From contig JAHDDK010000011.1 in NCBI GenBank assembly GCA_020629375.1, positions 7,782-71,781 of the forward strand: a stretch of 64,000 bases of DNA. The letters are read 5' to 3'. Every line of letters starts with the position of its first letter. Within the stretch, counting starts at the first letter, position 1. Of the stretch, positions 30,866-40,676 are shown piece by piece. The notes under the pieces are model-generated. The model saw only the letters and a program-made list of their open reading frames with translations. It made no database searches and had not been told where the DNA came from. This stretch comes from Acidimicrobiales bacterium. GTDB lineage: Bacteria > Actinomycetota > Acidimicrobiia > Acidimicrobiales > SHLQ01. A program made the position numbers and the translations under genes.

Positions 30866-32317
30866 TCAGTCTTCGGGGAGCCCCGGAAGCCGCAGTCCCT
30901 GCAGTGATTCCATGCCTTCGTTCATCACCGCCGTCGGGTTCGCCATCTTCGCCGGACCCTTCGCCGTCGTGCGACCACCGCGACGTCCTCGTTTGCCACC
31001 CTTGCCCTTACCGCCCTTGCGCTTCGGCTTCTTCGGGGCCATGCCGAACTGCTTCATCATCTTCTTCATCTCTTTGAACTGCGAGACGAGCGCCGACACG
31101 TCCTGGGGCTGCATGCCGCTGCCATTGGCGATCCGCAAACGACGGCTCTTGTCGATCATGTCGGGGTTTGCCCGCTCCTCGATCGTCATCGACCGGATGA
31201 TCGCCTCGAGGCGATTGATCTGTTTGTCCTCGATCTCGACGTCGCGGACCTCTTTCGGGATGCCCGGCATCATGCCCAACAGATTGCCGATCGGACCCAT
31301 CTTCTTCAGCTGCTGCATCTGCTGCAAGAAGTCGTCCAGGGTGAAGGTGCCTTCGAGGAGCTTCTGGGCGGCCTCCTCGGCCTCCTCTTCCTCATAGGCC
31401 GCTTCGGCCTTCTCGATGAGCGTTTCGATATCGCCCATGCCCAAGATCCGGCTCGCCAACCGGTCCGGATAGAAGACCTCGAACTCGTCGATCTTCTCGC
31501 CCGTCGACGCAAACGCGATCGGACGACCCACGACCTCTTTCACCGACAACGCCGCACCGCCGCGGGCGTCGCCATCGAGCTTGGTGAGGATCACGCCGTC
31601 GAGTGCGAGCGTGTTGTGGAAGTTCTCCGCAACCGTGACGGCGTCTTGACCGGTCATGGCGTCGACGACCAAGAACGTGTAGTGCGGATCGAGTACCTCG
31701 GAGATCTGGCGGACCTCCTCCATCAACGCCTCGTCGATCGCCAAACGACCGGCCGTGTCACAGATGATGACATCACGGCCGAGACGCTTCGCCTCGTCGA
31801 GAGCCGCCCGCGCCACACTTACCGGATCCGACGGCTCGGAGAACACCGGCACATCGAGTTGCGCGCCAAGCGTACGCAGCTGCTCAACCGCGGCCGGACG
31901 CTGCAGGTCGGCACCCACCAGCAACGGATTGCGGCCCTGCGACTTGAACAGGTTGGCCAACTTCGCCGAGTTCGTCGTCTTGCCCGAACCCTGCAGGCCT
32001 GCCATCAACACGATCGTCGGCGGCTTCGGCGCAAACGTCACCGACATCGCCTCGCCACCGAGACTCTCGGTCAGCTCCTCGAGCACGATCTTCACGATCT
32101 GCTGGGACGGATTCAGCGCCTTCGACAGCTCATCGCCAACCGCCCGATCACGGATCCGGGCGACCAGACCCTTCACGACCTCGAAATTGACGTCCGCCTC
32201 CAACAACGCCAAACGAATCTCGCGCAACGTCTCGTCGACATCGGCAGGCGACAGCTTCCCCTTGCCGCGGATGCGACCGAAGATGCCATCGAAACGATCA
32301 GTGAGGGTGTCGAACAT
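30866..32317 (-). CDS. ffh: signal recognition particle protein Ffh
   Basis: This 483-residue SRP54 GTPase binds signal peptides of nascent membrane proteins and docks on FtsY. The N domain is followed by the G domain with GLQGSGKTTNSAKLA (about 107-121), the DTAGRL box (about 191-196) and TKLDGDARGG (about 246-255). The M domain is Met-rich (FLQQMQQLKKMGPIGNLLGMMP) with RNA-binding RSMTIEERANPDMID and SRRLRIANGSG, and ends in a Lys/Gly/Arg-rich tail. GGAAGAAA precedes the ATG. Confidence 0.97.
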   Translation of the reverse strand: MFDTLTDRFDGIFGRIRGKGKLSPADVDETLREIRLALLEADVNFEVVKGLVARIRDRAVGDELSKALNPSQQIVKIVLEELTESLGGEAMSVTFAPKPPTIVLMAGLQGSGKTTNSAKLANLFKSQGRNPLLVGADLQRPAAVEQLRTLGAQLDVPVFSEPSDPVSVARAALDEAKRLGRDVIICDTAGRLAIDEALMEEVRQISEVLDPHYTFLVVDAMTGQDAVTVAENFHNTLALDGVILTKLDGDARGGAALSVKEVVGRPIAFASTGEKIDEFEVFYPDRLASRILGMGDIETLIEKAEAAYEEEEAEEAAQKLLEGTFTLDDFLQQMQQLKKMGPIGNLLGMMPGIPKEVRDVEIEDKQINRLEAIIRSMTIEERANPDMIDKSRRLRIANGSGMQPQDVSALVSQFKEMKKMMKQFGMAPKKPKRKGGKGKGGKRGRRGGRTTAKGPAKMANPTAVMNEGMESLQGLRLPGLPED

Positions 32318-32458
32318 TTTTCTTCCGAACTCTTGCTTCTCTCCAGGCCGGCGTCACGGACCGGTGACGGCGGCTAGAGATTCTCTCGTGGTCTTGCTGG
32401 GGCGGAATCGGGCTAGCCGTCACGGGTCAGGCTAGAGCCCGGAAGGCTGGACCCTCGA

Positions 32459-33613
<1,155 letters not shown>

Positions 33614-33952
33614 AGTGGCCGCAGTCTACGAGCCCGCTGCTGGGAGACGTTCGAGCCATCGGGCCGATGCGGAACCCACACCGGAAAAACCGGCGAGCCC
33701 CCTCGGCGACGCCCACGACAGCGTCGGATCCGAAGGGGGCTGGCCTGTTCTCTTGGGGGAGAACGAGAGCTTGTTGGATCGGGCTGGAGCCCGGTGAGGG
33801 ACGGACGGTCTCACCGGGCCCACACCCGATCACATCGGCGAATCACCTCGGTGGAGGGGATGATCGAAGCGATTCGGCGTTGCAAGGCGCAACCTATTTG
33901 AGGCGAGATAAAGCCACCGTAAGGAACCGAAACCGTCGGAAACTCCTGGCCG
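33614..33952. other. 339-bp gene-free interval upstream of ftsY
   Basis: There is no credible ORF on either strand; a long plus-strand frame here is an Arg-rich antisense read of the histidine-kinase operon end. The interval holds the terminator-like hairpin near 33681-33741, a smaller GTTGC/GCAAC hairpin near 33880-33895, and must contain the ftsY promoter between 33613 and about 33695. I cannot recognise an RNA gene in it. Confidence 0.5.
33681..33741 (-). terminator. strong hairpin with T tract, end of the two-component operon
   Basis: On the minus strand AGCCCCCTTCGG (33741 down) pairs with CCGAGGGGGCT, with an inner GACGC/GCGTC stem, and is followed by CGCCGG and TTTTT. This fits an intrinsic terminator for the transcript that ends with the 112-residue protein, and sits about 80 bp before ftsY. 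Confidence 0.65.
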
Positions 33953-34291
33953 TCAGCGGTCTGCGCAGACGGCCAGATGCTCATCCGCCGAAGCAACGAG
34001 CTCGTCAAACCACGGCAGCTCGGAGATGGACACGTCGGCCGGGATCGAACGTGCCTGGCGAAACGAAGCGCATCGCGCCAGCTCGGGATCGACCCCACCC
34101 TGGACATGATGAGTGGCGAGGTTCGTTGCCACGAGCACCGGTCCGATCGTCCCGAAACGTTGGTCGTCCGGATCGCCGATCGATTCGCACAGGTCGATCC
34201 GGGCAGGCGATGACGGGTCGGCCTCGTCGGCTCGAGCGACATCGACATCGAGCTGCGAGACGATGCCGACGAACTCCGAGGTGTCGATCAA
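33953..34291 (-). CDS. hypothetical protein coupled to the sensor kinase (112 aa)
   Basis: I do not recognise this protein. It is acidic and soluble, with no signal or membrane segment (LIDTSEFVGIVSQLDVDVAR near the start; IPADVSISELPWFDELVASA near the end) and coding-like Asp/Ala/Val composition. A TTG at 34291 overlaps the kinase stop (TTGA), the arrangement seen for many gene pairs in this window; a GTG at 34321 is the alternative. A hairpin with T tract lies about 210 bp downstream. Its place suggests a partner or target of the two-component system, but this is inference from position only. Confidence 0.55.
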   Translation of the reverse strand: MIDTSEFVGIVSQLDVDVARADEADPSSPARIDLCESIGDPDDQRFGTIGPVLVATNLATHHVQGGVDPELARCASFRQARSIPADVSISELPWFDELVASADEHLAVCADR

Positions 34292-35568
34292 CCCGCAAGA
34301 AGGTCTGCTGCCGGAAGCCACACGACGAAGGTCGCGCCGCTCCCTGGTTCGGACTCCAGGCTGACCGATCCCCCGTGTGTCTCGGCGATCTGCTTGACGA
34401 TCGCGAGACCCAAGCCGCTTCGGCCATCACGTTTGACCGACCCCGTGTTGTCGCCTCGCCACATTCGACGAAACACGCGCTGCTGATCGCCAGAGGCGAT
34501 ACCCGGGCCTTCGTCCTTCACCCCCATCCACACCCAGTCGTCGGAACGGCCTGCTTCGACAACGATGGACGACTTCGGCGGCGCCAACCGGATGGCGTTC
34601 GCCAGAAGGTTCGCCAGTGAGCGTCGCAGCGCAACGGGGTCTCCTTCGACCTCGAGCACGCCGCCCTCGGAGCGCACGACGAGCTCGACGTCGTCGGCCT
34701 CAGCAGGCAGAGCGAACTCCTCGCTGACGGTCTGTACGACGCCGGCGATATCGACGCGTTGGACCCGCGTTGTCTTCGTCTCGGACCGGGCATGGTCGAG
34801 GAGGTCGTCGACCAAGGTGGTCATGCGATCAGCCGATCGGGCGACGACCGCACTGGTGTGGCGAAGGTCTTCGTTGGTCGCATTCGGGTCGGCGAGTGTC
34901 ACGTCGAGATTGGTTCGGATCACCGCCAGCGGATTCCGCAACTCATGCGATGCCTCGTGGATGAACCTCGTCTGTGCGGTGAAGGCCATGTCGAGTCGAT
35001 CGAGCATGTCGTCGAACGTGTCGGCGAGCTGGCCGAGCTCATCGTCGGGGCCGGTGAGATTGATGCGTCGATTGAGATCCGTCGCGGTGATCGTGCGCGC
35101 GACGGCGGTGATTCGTTCGATCGGGCGAAGGACGAGTCCGGCGACGTACCACCCGACGCCGAGGCTGCCGACGAAGAGCAGCACGAGCGCCACGAACGAG
35201 TACTGGCGCAGGTCACCGAGTGCTTGACGATCGACCTCAGCCTCGAAATCCTCGAGCTGGCTGATGACTAGCGGGCCCTGTTCACTGAACAACACGGCGA
35301 CTTCGGCATCGGCCATCGACGTACCGCCAATCGATCGGGCGATGCCGGCGTAAATCCCCCCGATGACGATCGCCGCAAGCCCGAACAGCAGAACCGAATA
35401 GAGCAGCGCCAGGCGGAAACGGATCGATCCAACCCATGACGGGAGGAACCGATCGGTGTTCGCACCAACGCTCATGGGGCGACGCACTGGCGGAGGGCCC
35501 GAGGCCTCCGTCCGTTCGGGGGGAAGTCCCGGATCGATGAAGGTCAACGGTTCGGCCGGAATCGTCAT
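34288..35568 (-). CDS. two-component sensor histidine kinase
   Basis: This is a 426-residue membrane kinase. Transmembrane helices lie at about 52-75 and 124-146, enclosing a small extracytoplasmic sensor of about 45 residues. A HAMP linker (about 147-200) follows. The dimerisation/phosphoacceptor domain has His208 in FIHEASHELRNPLAVI, and the HATPase domain shows LANAIRLAPP, DEGPGIASGD and GRSGLGLAIVK. It phosphorylates the response regulator encoded just upstream; the two genes overlap by four bases (ATGA at 35565-35568). The signal is unknown. The longer frame to 35712 would overlap the regulator gene by over 140 bp and was rejected. Confidence 0.95.
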   Translation of the reverse strand: MTIPAEPLTFIDPGLPPERTEASGPPPVRRPMSVGANTDRFLPSWVGSIRFRLALLYSVLLFGLAAIVIGGIYAGIARSIGGTSMADAEVAVLFSEQGPLVISQLEDFEAEVDRQALGDLRQYSFVALVLLFVGSLGVGWYVAGLVLRPIERITAVARTITATDLNRRINLTGPDDELGQLADTFDDMLDRLDMAFTAQTRFIHEASHELRNPLAVIRTNLDVTLADPNATNEDLRHTSAVVARSADRMTTLVDDLLDHARSETKTTRVQRVDIAGVVQTVSEEFALPAEADDVELVVRSEGGVLEVEGDPVALRRSLANLLANAIRLAPPKSSIVVEAGRSDDWVWMGVKDEGPGIASGDQQRVFRRMWRGDNTGSVKRDGRSGLGLAIVKQIAETHGGSVSLESEPGSGATFVVWLPAADLLAG

Positions 35569-36254
35569 GCGTCCAGCTCCTCGACCAGCCGGTATCCAGA
35601 TCCGATCACCGTTTCGATCCCCACTCGGCCCCCGCTCCCCTTCAGCTTGCGTCGCAGCGTCCCCACCGTGACACGAACCGTATTCGTGAAGGGATCCGCG
35701 TTCTCGTCCCACACATGGTCGAGGAGTCGTTCCTGGCTGAGCACATCACCGGCGTGCATCATGAAGTACCGCAACAGCGCGAACTCCTTCGGTGTGCAGT
35801 CGACGACGTTGCCGTCGACGCGCGCTTCGTGCTTGGCCGTGTCGAGTTCGAGGTCGCCGACGACGAGCACCGAGGAGTCATGGGCCCGGTCTCGCCGGAG
35901 CAAGACGCGGACTCGAGCCGCGAGCTCGCCAAACGCGAACGGCTTCACGAGGTAGTCGTCGGCCCCGGAGTCCAGACCCAAGATCCGATCGTCGACGGTG
36001 TCGCGGGCCGTCAGCATCAGGATCCGTGGCGCACCCGATTCGGGTGGGTCGCGTCGCACGGTCTCGCAGACATCGAGCCCGTCGACGCCCGGCATCGTCA
36101 GATCGAGGCACAAGAGGTCGTAGGCACCCCATTGCATTCGATCCAGTGCGTCGGCACCGCTGTGGCACACATCGACCGCATATCCCTCCCGACGAAGACC
36201 CGTGGCGATGGCCTCGGCCAGATCCACTTCGTCGTCCACTACGAGGATGCGCAT
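35565..36254 (-). CDS. OmpR/PhoB-family response regulator
   Basis: This 229-residue DNA-binding regulator has a receiver domain with acidic pocket VVDDE (residues 5-9), phosphoacceptor Asp51 in LCLDLTMPGVDG and DDYLVKPFAFGEL with the conserved Lys. The C-terminal winged-helix domain includes CTPKEFALLRYFM, DPFTNTVRVTVGTLRRKL and the ending GIETVIGSGYRLV. It forms an operon with the kinase and the 112-residue protein. In the conserved actinobacterial order ftsY lies close to smc, so this three-gene unit appears inserted between them. Confidence 0.96.
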   Translation of the reverse strand: MRILVVDDEVDLAEAIATGLRREGYAVDVCHSGADALDRMQWGAYDLLCLDLTMPGVDGLDVCETVRRDPPESGAPRILMLTARDTVDDRILGLDSGADDYLVKPFAFGELAARVRVLLRRDRAHDSSVLVVGDLELDTAKHEARVDGNVVDCTPKEFALLRYFMMHAGDVLSQERLLDHVWDENADPFTNTVRVTVGTLRRKLKGSGGRVGIETVIGSGYRLVEELDA

Positions 36255-36275
36255 GACCCTCGACGGTAGCTTCGA

Positions 36276-39200
36276 TCAGCTCCCGTCGATCGTCGCCATC
36301 ACCTCTTCGCGCCTCGGCCCCGCGCCAAAACGTCGCTCAACCTCGCTCCGTTCGGACAGCACCTTCGACGAGCCACCGGGTTCCATCGTCACCCCGTACA
36401 GCGAGTCAGCGGCCTCCATCGTGCGCTTCTGGTGCGACACGATGACGAGCTGCGCCTCGGTACGGAACTCCTCGACGAGGCTCAGGAAACGATGCAGGTT
36501 GACATCGTCGAGAGCAGCCTCGACCTCGTCCATGACATAGAACGGCGATGGGCGGCTCCGGAACACGGCGAACAAGAACGCCAACGCCGTCAGCGATCGC
36601 TCGCCGCCGGACAACAGCGACAGCTTCTTCACGTTCTTCCCCGATGGCTTCGCCGACACCTCGATGCCGGTATCGAGGAGATTGTCGGGCTCGGTCAGTT
36701 TCAGCGAGCCCTTTCCTCCCGGGAAGAGTCGCTCAAACAGCATCGTGAAGTTGTCGGCAACGTCGGCATACGCCGATGCGAAGACGGTCACGATCTCTTC
36801 GTCGATCGCCTTGATGACTTTGTTCAGCTCCTTGCGCGACGAACGAATGTCGTCGAGCTGTTCCTTGACGAGTTCATGCCGTTCCTGGAGGGCGTCGAAC
36901 TCCTGGAGGGCGAGCGGATTGATCGGCCCCATGATCCGGAGGTCTCGTTCGAGTTCTCGGGCTCGCGCGGCAGGCTTGACGCCGTCTGGCAGCTCCGGAC
37001 GGGGCGCTTCGACCGCACCGGCAGGGTCGATGTCGAGATCCCGCCGAAGCATCTCGGTGGTGTTCTCGAGCCGTAGCCGCGCCTCCGCCTCATCGATCTC
37101 GAGCCTCGACTGTCTTTCGGCCAGCTCCCGCAGTTCGTCTTCGCCGGCACTCCGCTCCGAACGAAGCGTTGCGAGGCGTTCGGACAGCTCGCGAACACGT
37201 TCGGACTGCGCCTGCCGCTCCGCACGCCTCGCTTCGAGATGTACGGAGAGTCTGGCACGTGTCGCGCCGAGGAGCCGTTGGACGCGAGCGCTCAACGCCT
37301 CGGCGCGGTCGATCCGCTGCCGCTTCTCCTCCGCCTCAGATTCCTCGACCTCGAGGCGCTCCAGCCGGTTCTGCACCTCGCCCAGGCGACGGCGCAGCAC
37401 GCCTCGACGCTCTTCGAGCGCAGCGACCTTCACCTCGTGCTCGCGCCGCTGGCCCGCGAGCGTGCGGGTCCGCTCCGTCAACGTGTTGCGTGCGTCCTCC
37501 AACTCTCGCGAGCGTTCGGCCGACGCCGCCTCGGCAGACTCGAGCCCGGGGAGGAGTCCTTCGAGCTCGCCGATTCGTGACGACTCTCGGTCGAGACGTT
37601 GAGCCAACTCCGAGCGCTGGCTCGATATCGCGTCGAGTTCGACGTCGATCTGGCGGGTCTTCGCGTCGATCTGATGAAGGGCCTCGGTCGTGCTGGTCAG
37701 CTCGGCGTCGTTGCCATCGAGCGCCGCAGCCGTCTCGCGGTCGAGGTCACGGGCCGACGCCAGTTCTGCGTCCTGACGAGTGGTCGCCTCCGCAAGCGCA
37801 GCGCGTACCGCCTCGGCGGCCTCGACCTGCGAGCTGGCATCATCGAGAGCAGCCTTCGTCGCGCCAACACCGGCGGAACCGAGACGCCACACGCCGCCGC
37901 CAACACGGTCGCCGCTCTGGGTCACGGTCACGCGTCCGGTCGCCAGCGAATGATCGATCGCTGCCCGCCAATCACCGCCGACCACGTCGATGTCGGCGAG
38001 GAGCGAGGCCAACATCGAATCGGCGCCTGTCCGGGTACCCGACACCTTCTGGAGAATGGAGTTCGGGGAGCCCTCGCTCGCCGAGCCGACCGACAGCGGC
38101 ATGACTGCGCCGTGTCCAGGCCCGTTGGCGAAACGTTCGAGGGCCGTCCGCGCCGCGTCGGCGGACTCGACCACCAACGCCGAGAGCGCATCCCCGAGTG
38201 CCGCCTCCACGGCGTCCTCCCAACCCGGGTCGACCGAGATCACATCCAGAACCGAACCGACCATGCCCGGAAGTCCCTCGAGATCTTCCGCCCCTGCAGC
38301 CGCTCGTGCCCCCGCCAAGGCCTCCGCAAGCGCGTCGCGACGTGCGACGGACGAACGCCACACCGCGTTGGCCTCACTGAGGTCGGCTTGCAGCCGCTTC
38401 GCTTCGGTCTTCGCCGCGTCATGGGCCGCTGCCGCCCGGTCAGCGGCCTCGACGAGCGTGGCTTCCTGCTGCACCGCGTCGTCCAGCGACGCCCGCTGCG
38501 CACCCGCCCGCGTCTCGAGCTCGGTCCGACGAGCATCGAGGGCAGCCGACTTCTCGTCGATGGCGGAGACCTCGGCACCCGCACGTTCGATCGACGTCCG
38601 GAGCGCAGCCAGCTCGCCACGGACCTCGGCGGCCCGGCCAGCAGCCGCCACCTCTGCACCCTCCCCCGACATGACGGCGAGGGCACCTTCGAGGGTTTGG
38701 CGATCCTCCGCCAGACTCTGCTCGGACCGCGAGATCTCCTCGCCGACCGGAACAGTCGTCTGGATCTCGCCGTCGACGGCTGCGAGGCCGTCGCCGAGCT
38801 CGACGATCTCCGCTCGCAAGGCCGCCAAGACGTCGCCGTCGATTGTGGCCTGGCGCTCGCGGGCCAGCCCAGCCATTCGTTCATCGAGCAACTGAGCGGC
38901 GCCCTGCGAACGCTGATCGAGTCGCTCCAACCGTGCCAGAGCGTCTCCCAGATCGACGGCACCCTGCGCAGAGAGGTCGCTCTCGAGCGACACGATGTCG
39001 GCGTCGAGTCGAGCGAGCAAACTCCGAAGTTCGCGGTCGCGGGCCGACAAGTCCCGGCGGTCCCGTGCCGCCTGGTCGAGCGTCGCACGATGCGACTCGA
39101 CCTCGCGCCCGGCCAACCACAGCTGACACGCTCGAAGTTCGGCCACGACATCACCATGACGGCGTGCCGCATCGGCCTGCTTCTCGAGAGGACGCAGTTG

Positions 39201-39800
39201 ACGGCGAATCTCCCGAAGAAGATCCTGAATACGAGTCAGGTTCGCTTCGGTGGCCACGAGACGTCGCTGTGCCTTCTCCCGGCGCTTCCGGTACTTCAGG
39301 ACGCCCGCCGCCTCCTCGATGATGAGGCGACGCTCTTCGGGGCGTGCATTGAGTACCGCGTCGATCTGCCCCTGGGAGATGATGACGTGCTGCGTTCGGC
39401 CGACACCCGAGTCGCTGAGCATCTCCTGGATGTCGAGAAGTCGACACGGCACGCCGTTCATCGAGTACTCGGAGTCCCCGGAGCGGAAGAGCGTGCGAGT
39501 GATCTGCAACTCGTTGAACTCCGTCGGCAACATCCCCGACGTGTTGTCGATCACGAGAGACACTTCGGCACGGCCGAGCGCCGCCCGATTGGCCGTACCG
39601 GCGAAGATGACGTCATCCATCTTTTGCGACCGGACCGAACTGGGCGCCTGAGCGCCCAGCACCCAGGCAATCGCATCGACAACGTTCGACTTTCCGGACC
39701 CGTTCGGCCCGACGACGACCGTCACGCCGGGCTCGAGTTCGAGTGAAACGTTGTCAGCGAAGGACTTGAAGCCCTTCATCGTGAGCGTCTTCAGATGCAC
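36276..39800 (-). CDS. smc: chromosome segregation ATPase SMC
   Basis: This is a 1174-residue SMC protein, the core of the condensin that compacts and aligns the chromosome. The head has Walker A GPNGSGKSNVVDAIAWVLG (about 31-49). Two long coiled-coil arms flank a hinge (about 500-650, with LPGMVGSVLDVISVDPGWE and VVGGDWRAAIDHSL). The C-terminal head has the signature LSGGERSLTALAFLFA and Walker B FYVMDEVEAALDDVN. Length and motifs are complete. The start is a GTG at 39800. The smc-fpg-rnc order is conserved in actinobacteria, and partner scpA/scpB genes are not in this window. Confidence 0.97.
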   Translation of the reverse strand: MHLKTLTMKGFKSFADNVSLELEPGVTVVVGPNGSGKSNVVDAIAWVLGAQAPSSVRSQKMDDVIFAGTANRAALGRAEVSLVIDNTSGMLPTEFNELQITRTLFRSGDSEYSMNGVPCRLLDIQEMLSDSGVGRTQHVIISQGQIDAVLNARPEERRLIIEEAAGVLKYRKRREKAQRRLVATEANLTRIQDLLREIRRQLRPLEKQADAARRHGDVVAELRACQLWLAGREVESHRATLDQAARDRRDLSARDRELRSLLARLDADIVSLESDLSAQGAVDLGDALARLERLDQRSQGAAQLLDERMAGLARERQATIDGDVLAALRAEIVELGDGLAAVDGEIQTTVPVGEEISRSEQSLAEDRQTLEGALAVMSGEGAEVAAAGRAAEVRGELAALRTSIERAGAEVSAIDEKSAALDARRTELETRAGAQRASLDDAVQQEATLVEAADRAAAAHDAAKTEAKRLQADLSEANAVWRSSVARRDALAEALAGARAAAGAEDLEGLPGMVGSVLDVISVDPGWEDAVEAALGDALSALVVESADAARTALERFANGPGHGAVMPLSVGSASEGSPNSILQKVSGTRTGADSMLASLLADIDVVGGDWRAAIDHSLATGRVTVTQSGDRVGGGVWRLGSAGVGATKAALDDASSQVEAAEAVRAALAEATTRQDAELASARDLDRETAAALDGNDAELTSTTEALHQIDAKTRQIDVELDAISSQRSELAQRLDRESSRIGELEGLLPGLESAEAASAERSRELEDARNTLTERTRTLAGQRREHEVKVAALEERRGVLRRRLGEVQNRLERLEVEESEAEEKRQRIDRAEALSARVQRLLGATRARLSVHLEARRAERQAQSERVRELSERLATLRSERSAGEDELRELAERQSRLEIDEAEARLRLENTTEMLRRDLDIDPAGAVEAPRPELPDGVKPAARARELERDLRIMGPINPLALQEFDALQERHELVKEQLDDIRSSRKELNKVIKAIDEEIVTVFASAYADVADNFTMLFERLFPGGKGSLKLTEPDNLLDTGIEVSAKPSGKNVKKLSLLSGGERSLTALAFLFAVFRSRPSPFYVMDEVEAALDDVNLHRFLSLVEEFRTEAQLVIVSHQKRTMEAADSLYGVTMEPGGSSKVLSERSEVERRFGAGPRREEVMATIDGS

Positions 39801-39842
39801 CCCCGCAGGGTACCCACCCGAATCCCACCGATGTAACTCGGG

Positions 39843-40676
39843 TCAGACCTGCGTTTCGCAGAAGTAGGTCCACTCGCCCTTGAACTTGGTGCGCTGAATC
39901 GGCGAACGAGACCGCGGGCTGAGTTCGCCGTGTCGGCCGTACACCTGGAGATGTTGGTCGTAGACACCCGGCTCACCGAAAACGTCGGCCCAGTCCCGAT
40001 CTTCGAGCGTGGTGCCTCGGTACTTGATGATGTTGTGAAGCGTCTCGACCAAGGATCGATACAGCCGACGGACTTCCTGGGTCGACAGCGAATCGCTCGT
40101 CCGGTCGAATCGCAGACCCGCGTCGAAGAGGATCTCGTCGGCATACATCGAGCCGATGCTCAGAATCGCCGAACCGTCGGTAAGGAGCTCTTTGAGCGAG
40201 GCGCTGTGCCCGGCCAGAAGATCTCGGAAGTCGAGCCACGCCAGCGGCGTGTCGATCGGGTCCACCGCGGGGTCATTCAGTTCGGGGAACTCCGACATGA
40301 TGTCGTCCTTCGGGACCACGGCCACCTCGGCGGTACCGTCCGGGTCGAGAAGTCGCAGCTGGCCGCCCTGGGTGAAGGTCACGACGATCTCGGTTCCCGG
40401 TGCCTCGGCATCCTTGTTTGCGTTGCGTCGCAGAAGGCCGTCACCGAGCTTCACGACAAGAATGTCGTCGGAATCGAGCGGAAACAGCAGGATCCGAGCT
40501 TGGCGTACAACGCCAATGATCTTCACCCCGTCGAGCTGCGACGTGAACTGTTTGCGATTCTTGTACCGGGGCAGTGCGGCCATCCCGGCCGCCGAGGCCT
40601 CCTTGACCTTGCGGCCGACGACCTCTCGCTCGAGGTCGCGTCGCATCAGCTCGACCTCTGCCAGTTCAGCTCTCAT
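39843..40676 (-). CDS. Fpg/Nei-family protein lacking catalytic and zinc-finger residues
   Basis: This 277-residue protein has the overall Fpg (formamidopyrimidine-DNA glycosylase) layout, including the helix-two-turn-helix region SIGSMYADEILFDAGL and the late LQVYGRHGE. It stands in the usual fpg slot between rnc and smc. The active site is gone: active enzymes start MPELPEVE and use the N-terminal Pro, whereas this starts MRAELAEVE. The lysine of RRxKYLL is replaced (RQARILL), HLGMSG reads KLGDGL, DPRRFG reads DPDGTA, the Asn of GNIYA is Ser, and three of four zinc-finger cysteines are missing in the last 25 residues (one Cys remains in YFCETQ). Glycosylase/lyase activity is not expected. 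It may be a DNA-binding or structural paralogue. The start overlaps the rnc stop by one base. Confidence 0.85.
   Translation of the reverse strand: MRAELAEVELMRRDLEREVVGRKVKEASAAGMAALPRYKNRKQFTSQLDGVKIIGVVRQARILLFPLDSDDILVVKLGDGLLRRNANKDAEAPGTEIVVTFTQGGQLRLLDPDGTAEVAVVPKDDIMSEFPELNDPAVDPIDTPLAWLDFRDLLAGHSASLKELLTDGSAILSIGSMYADEILFDAGLRFDRTSDSLSTQEVRRLYRSLVETLHNIIKYRGTTLEDRDWADVFGEPGVYDQHLQVYGRHGELSPRSRSPIQRTKFKGEWTYFCETQV

Noticed and set aside
33667..34620. 317-codon plus-strand frame from the ftsY upstream gap into the kinase gene
   Set aside because: Arg/His-rich antisense composition and no ribosome-binding site; the minus-strand kinase is certain.
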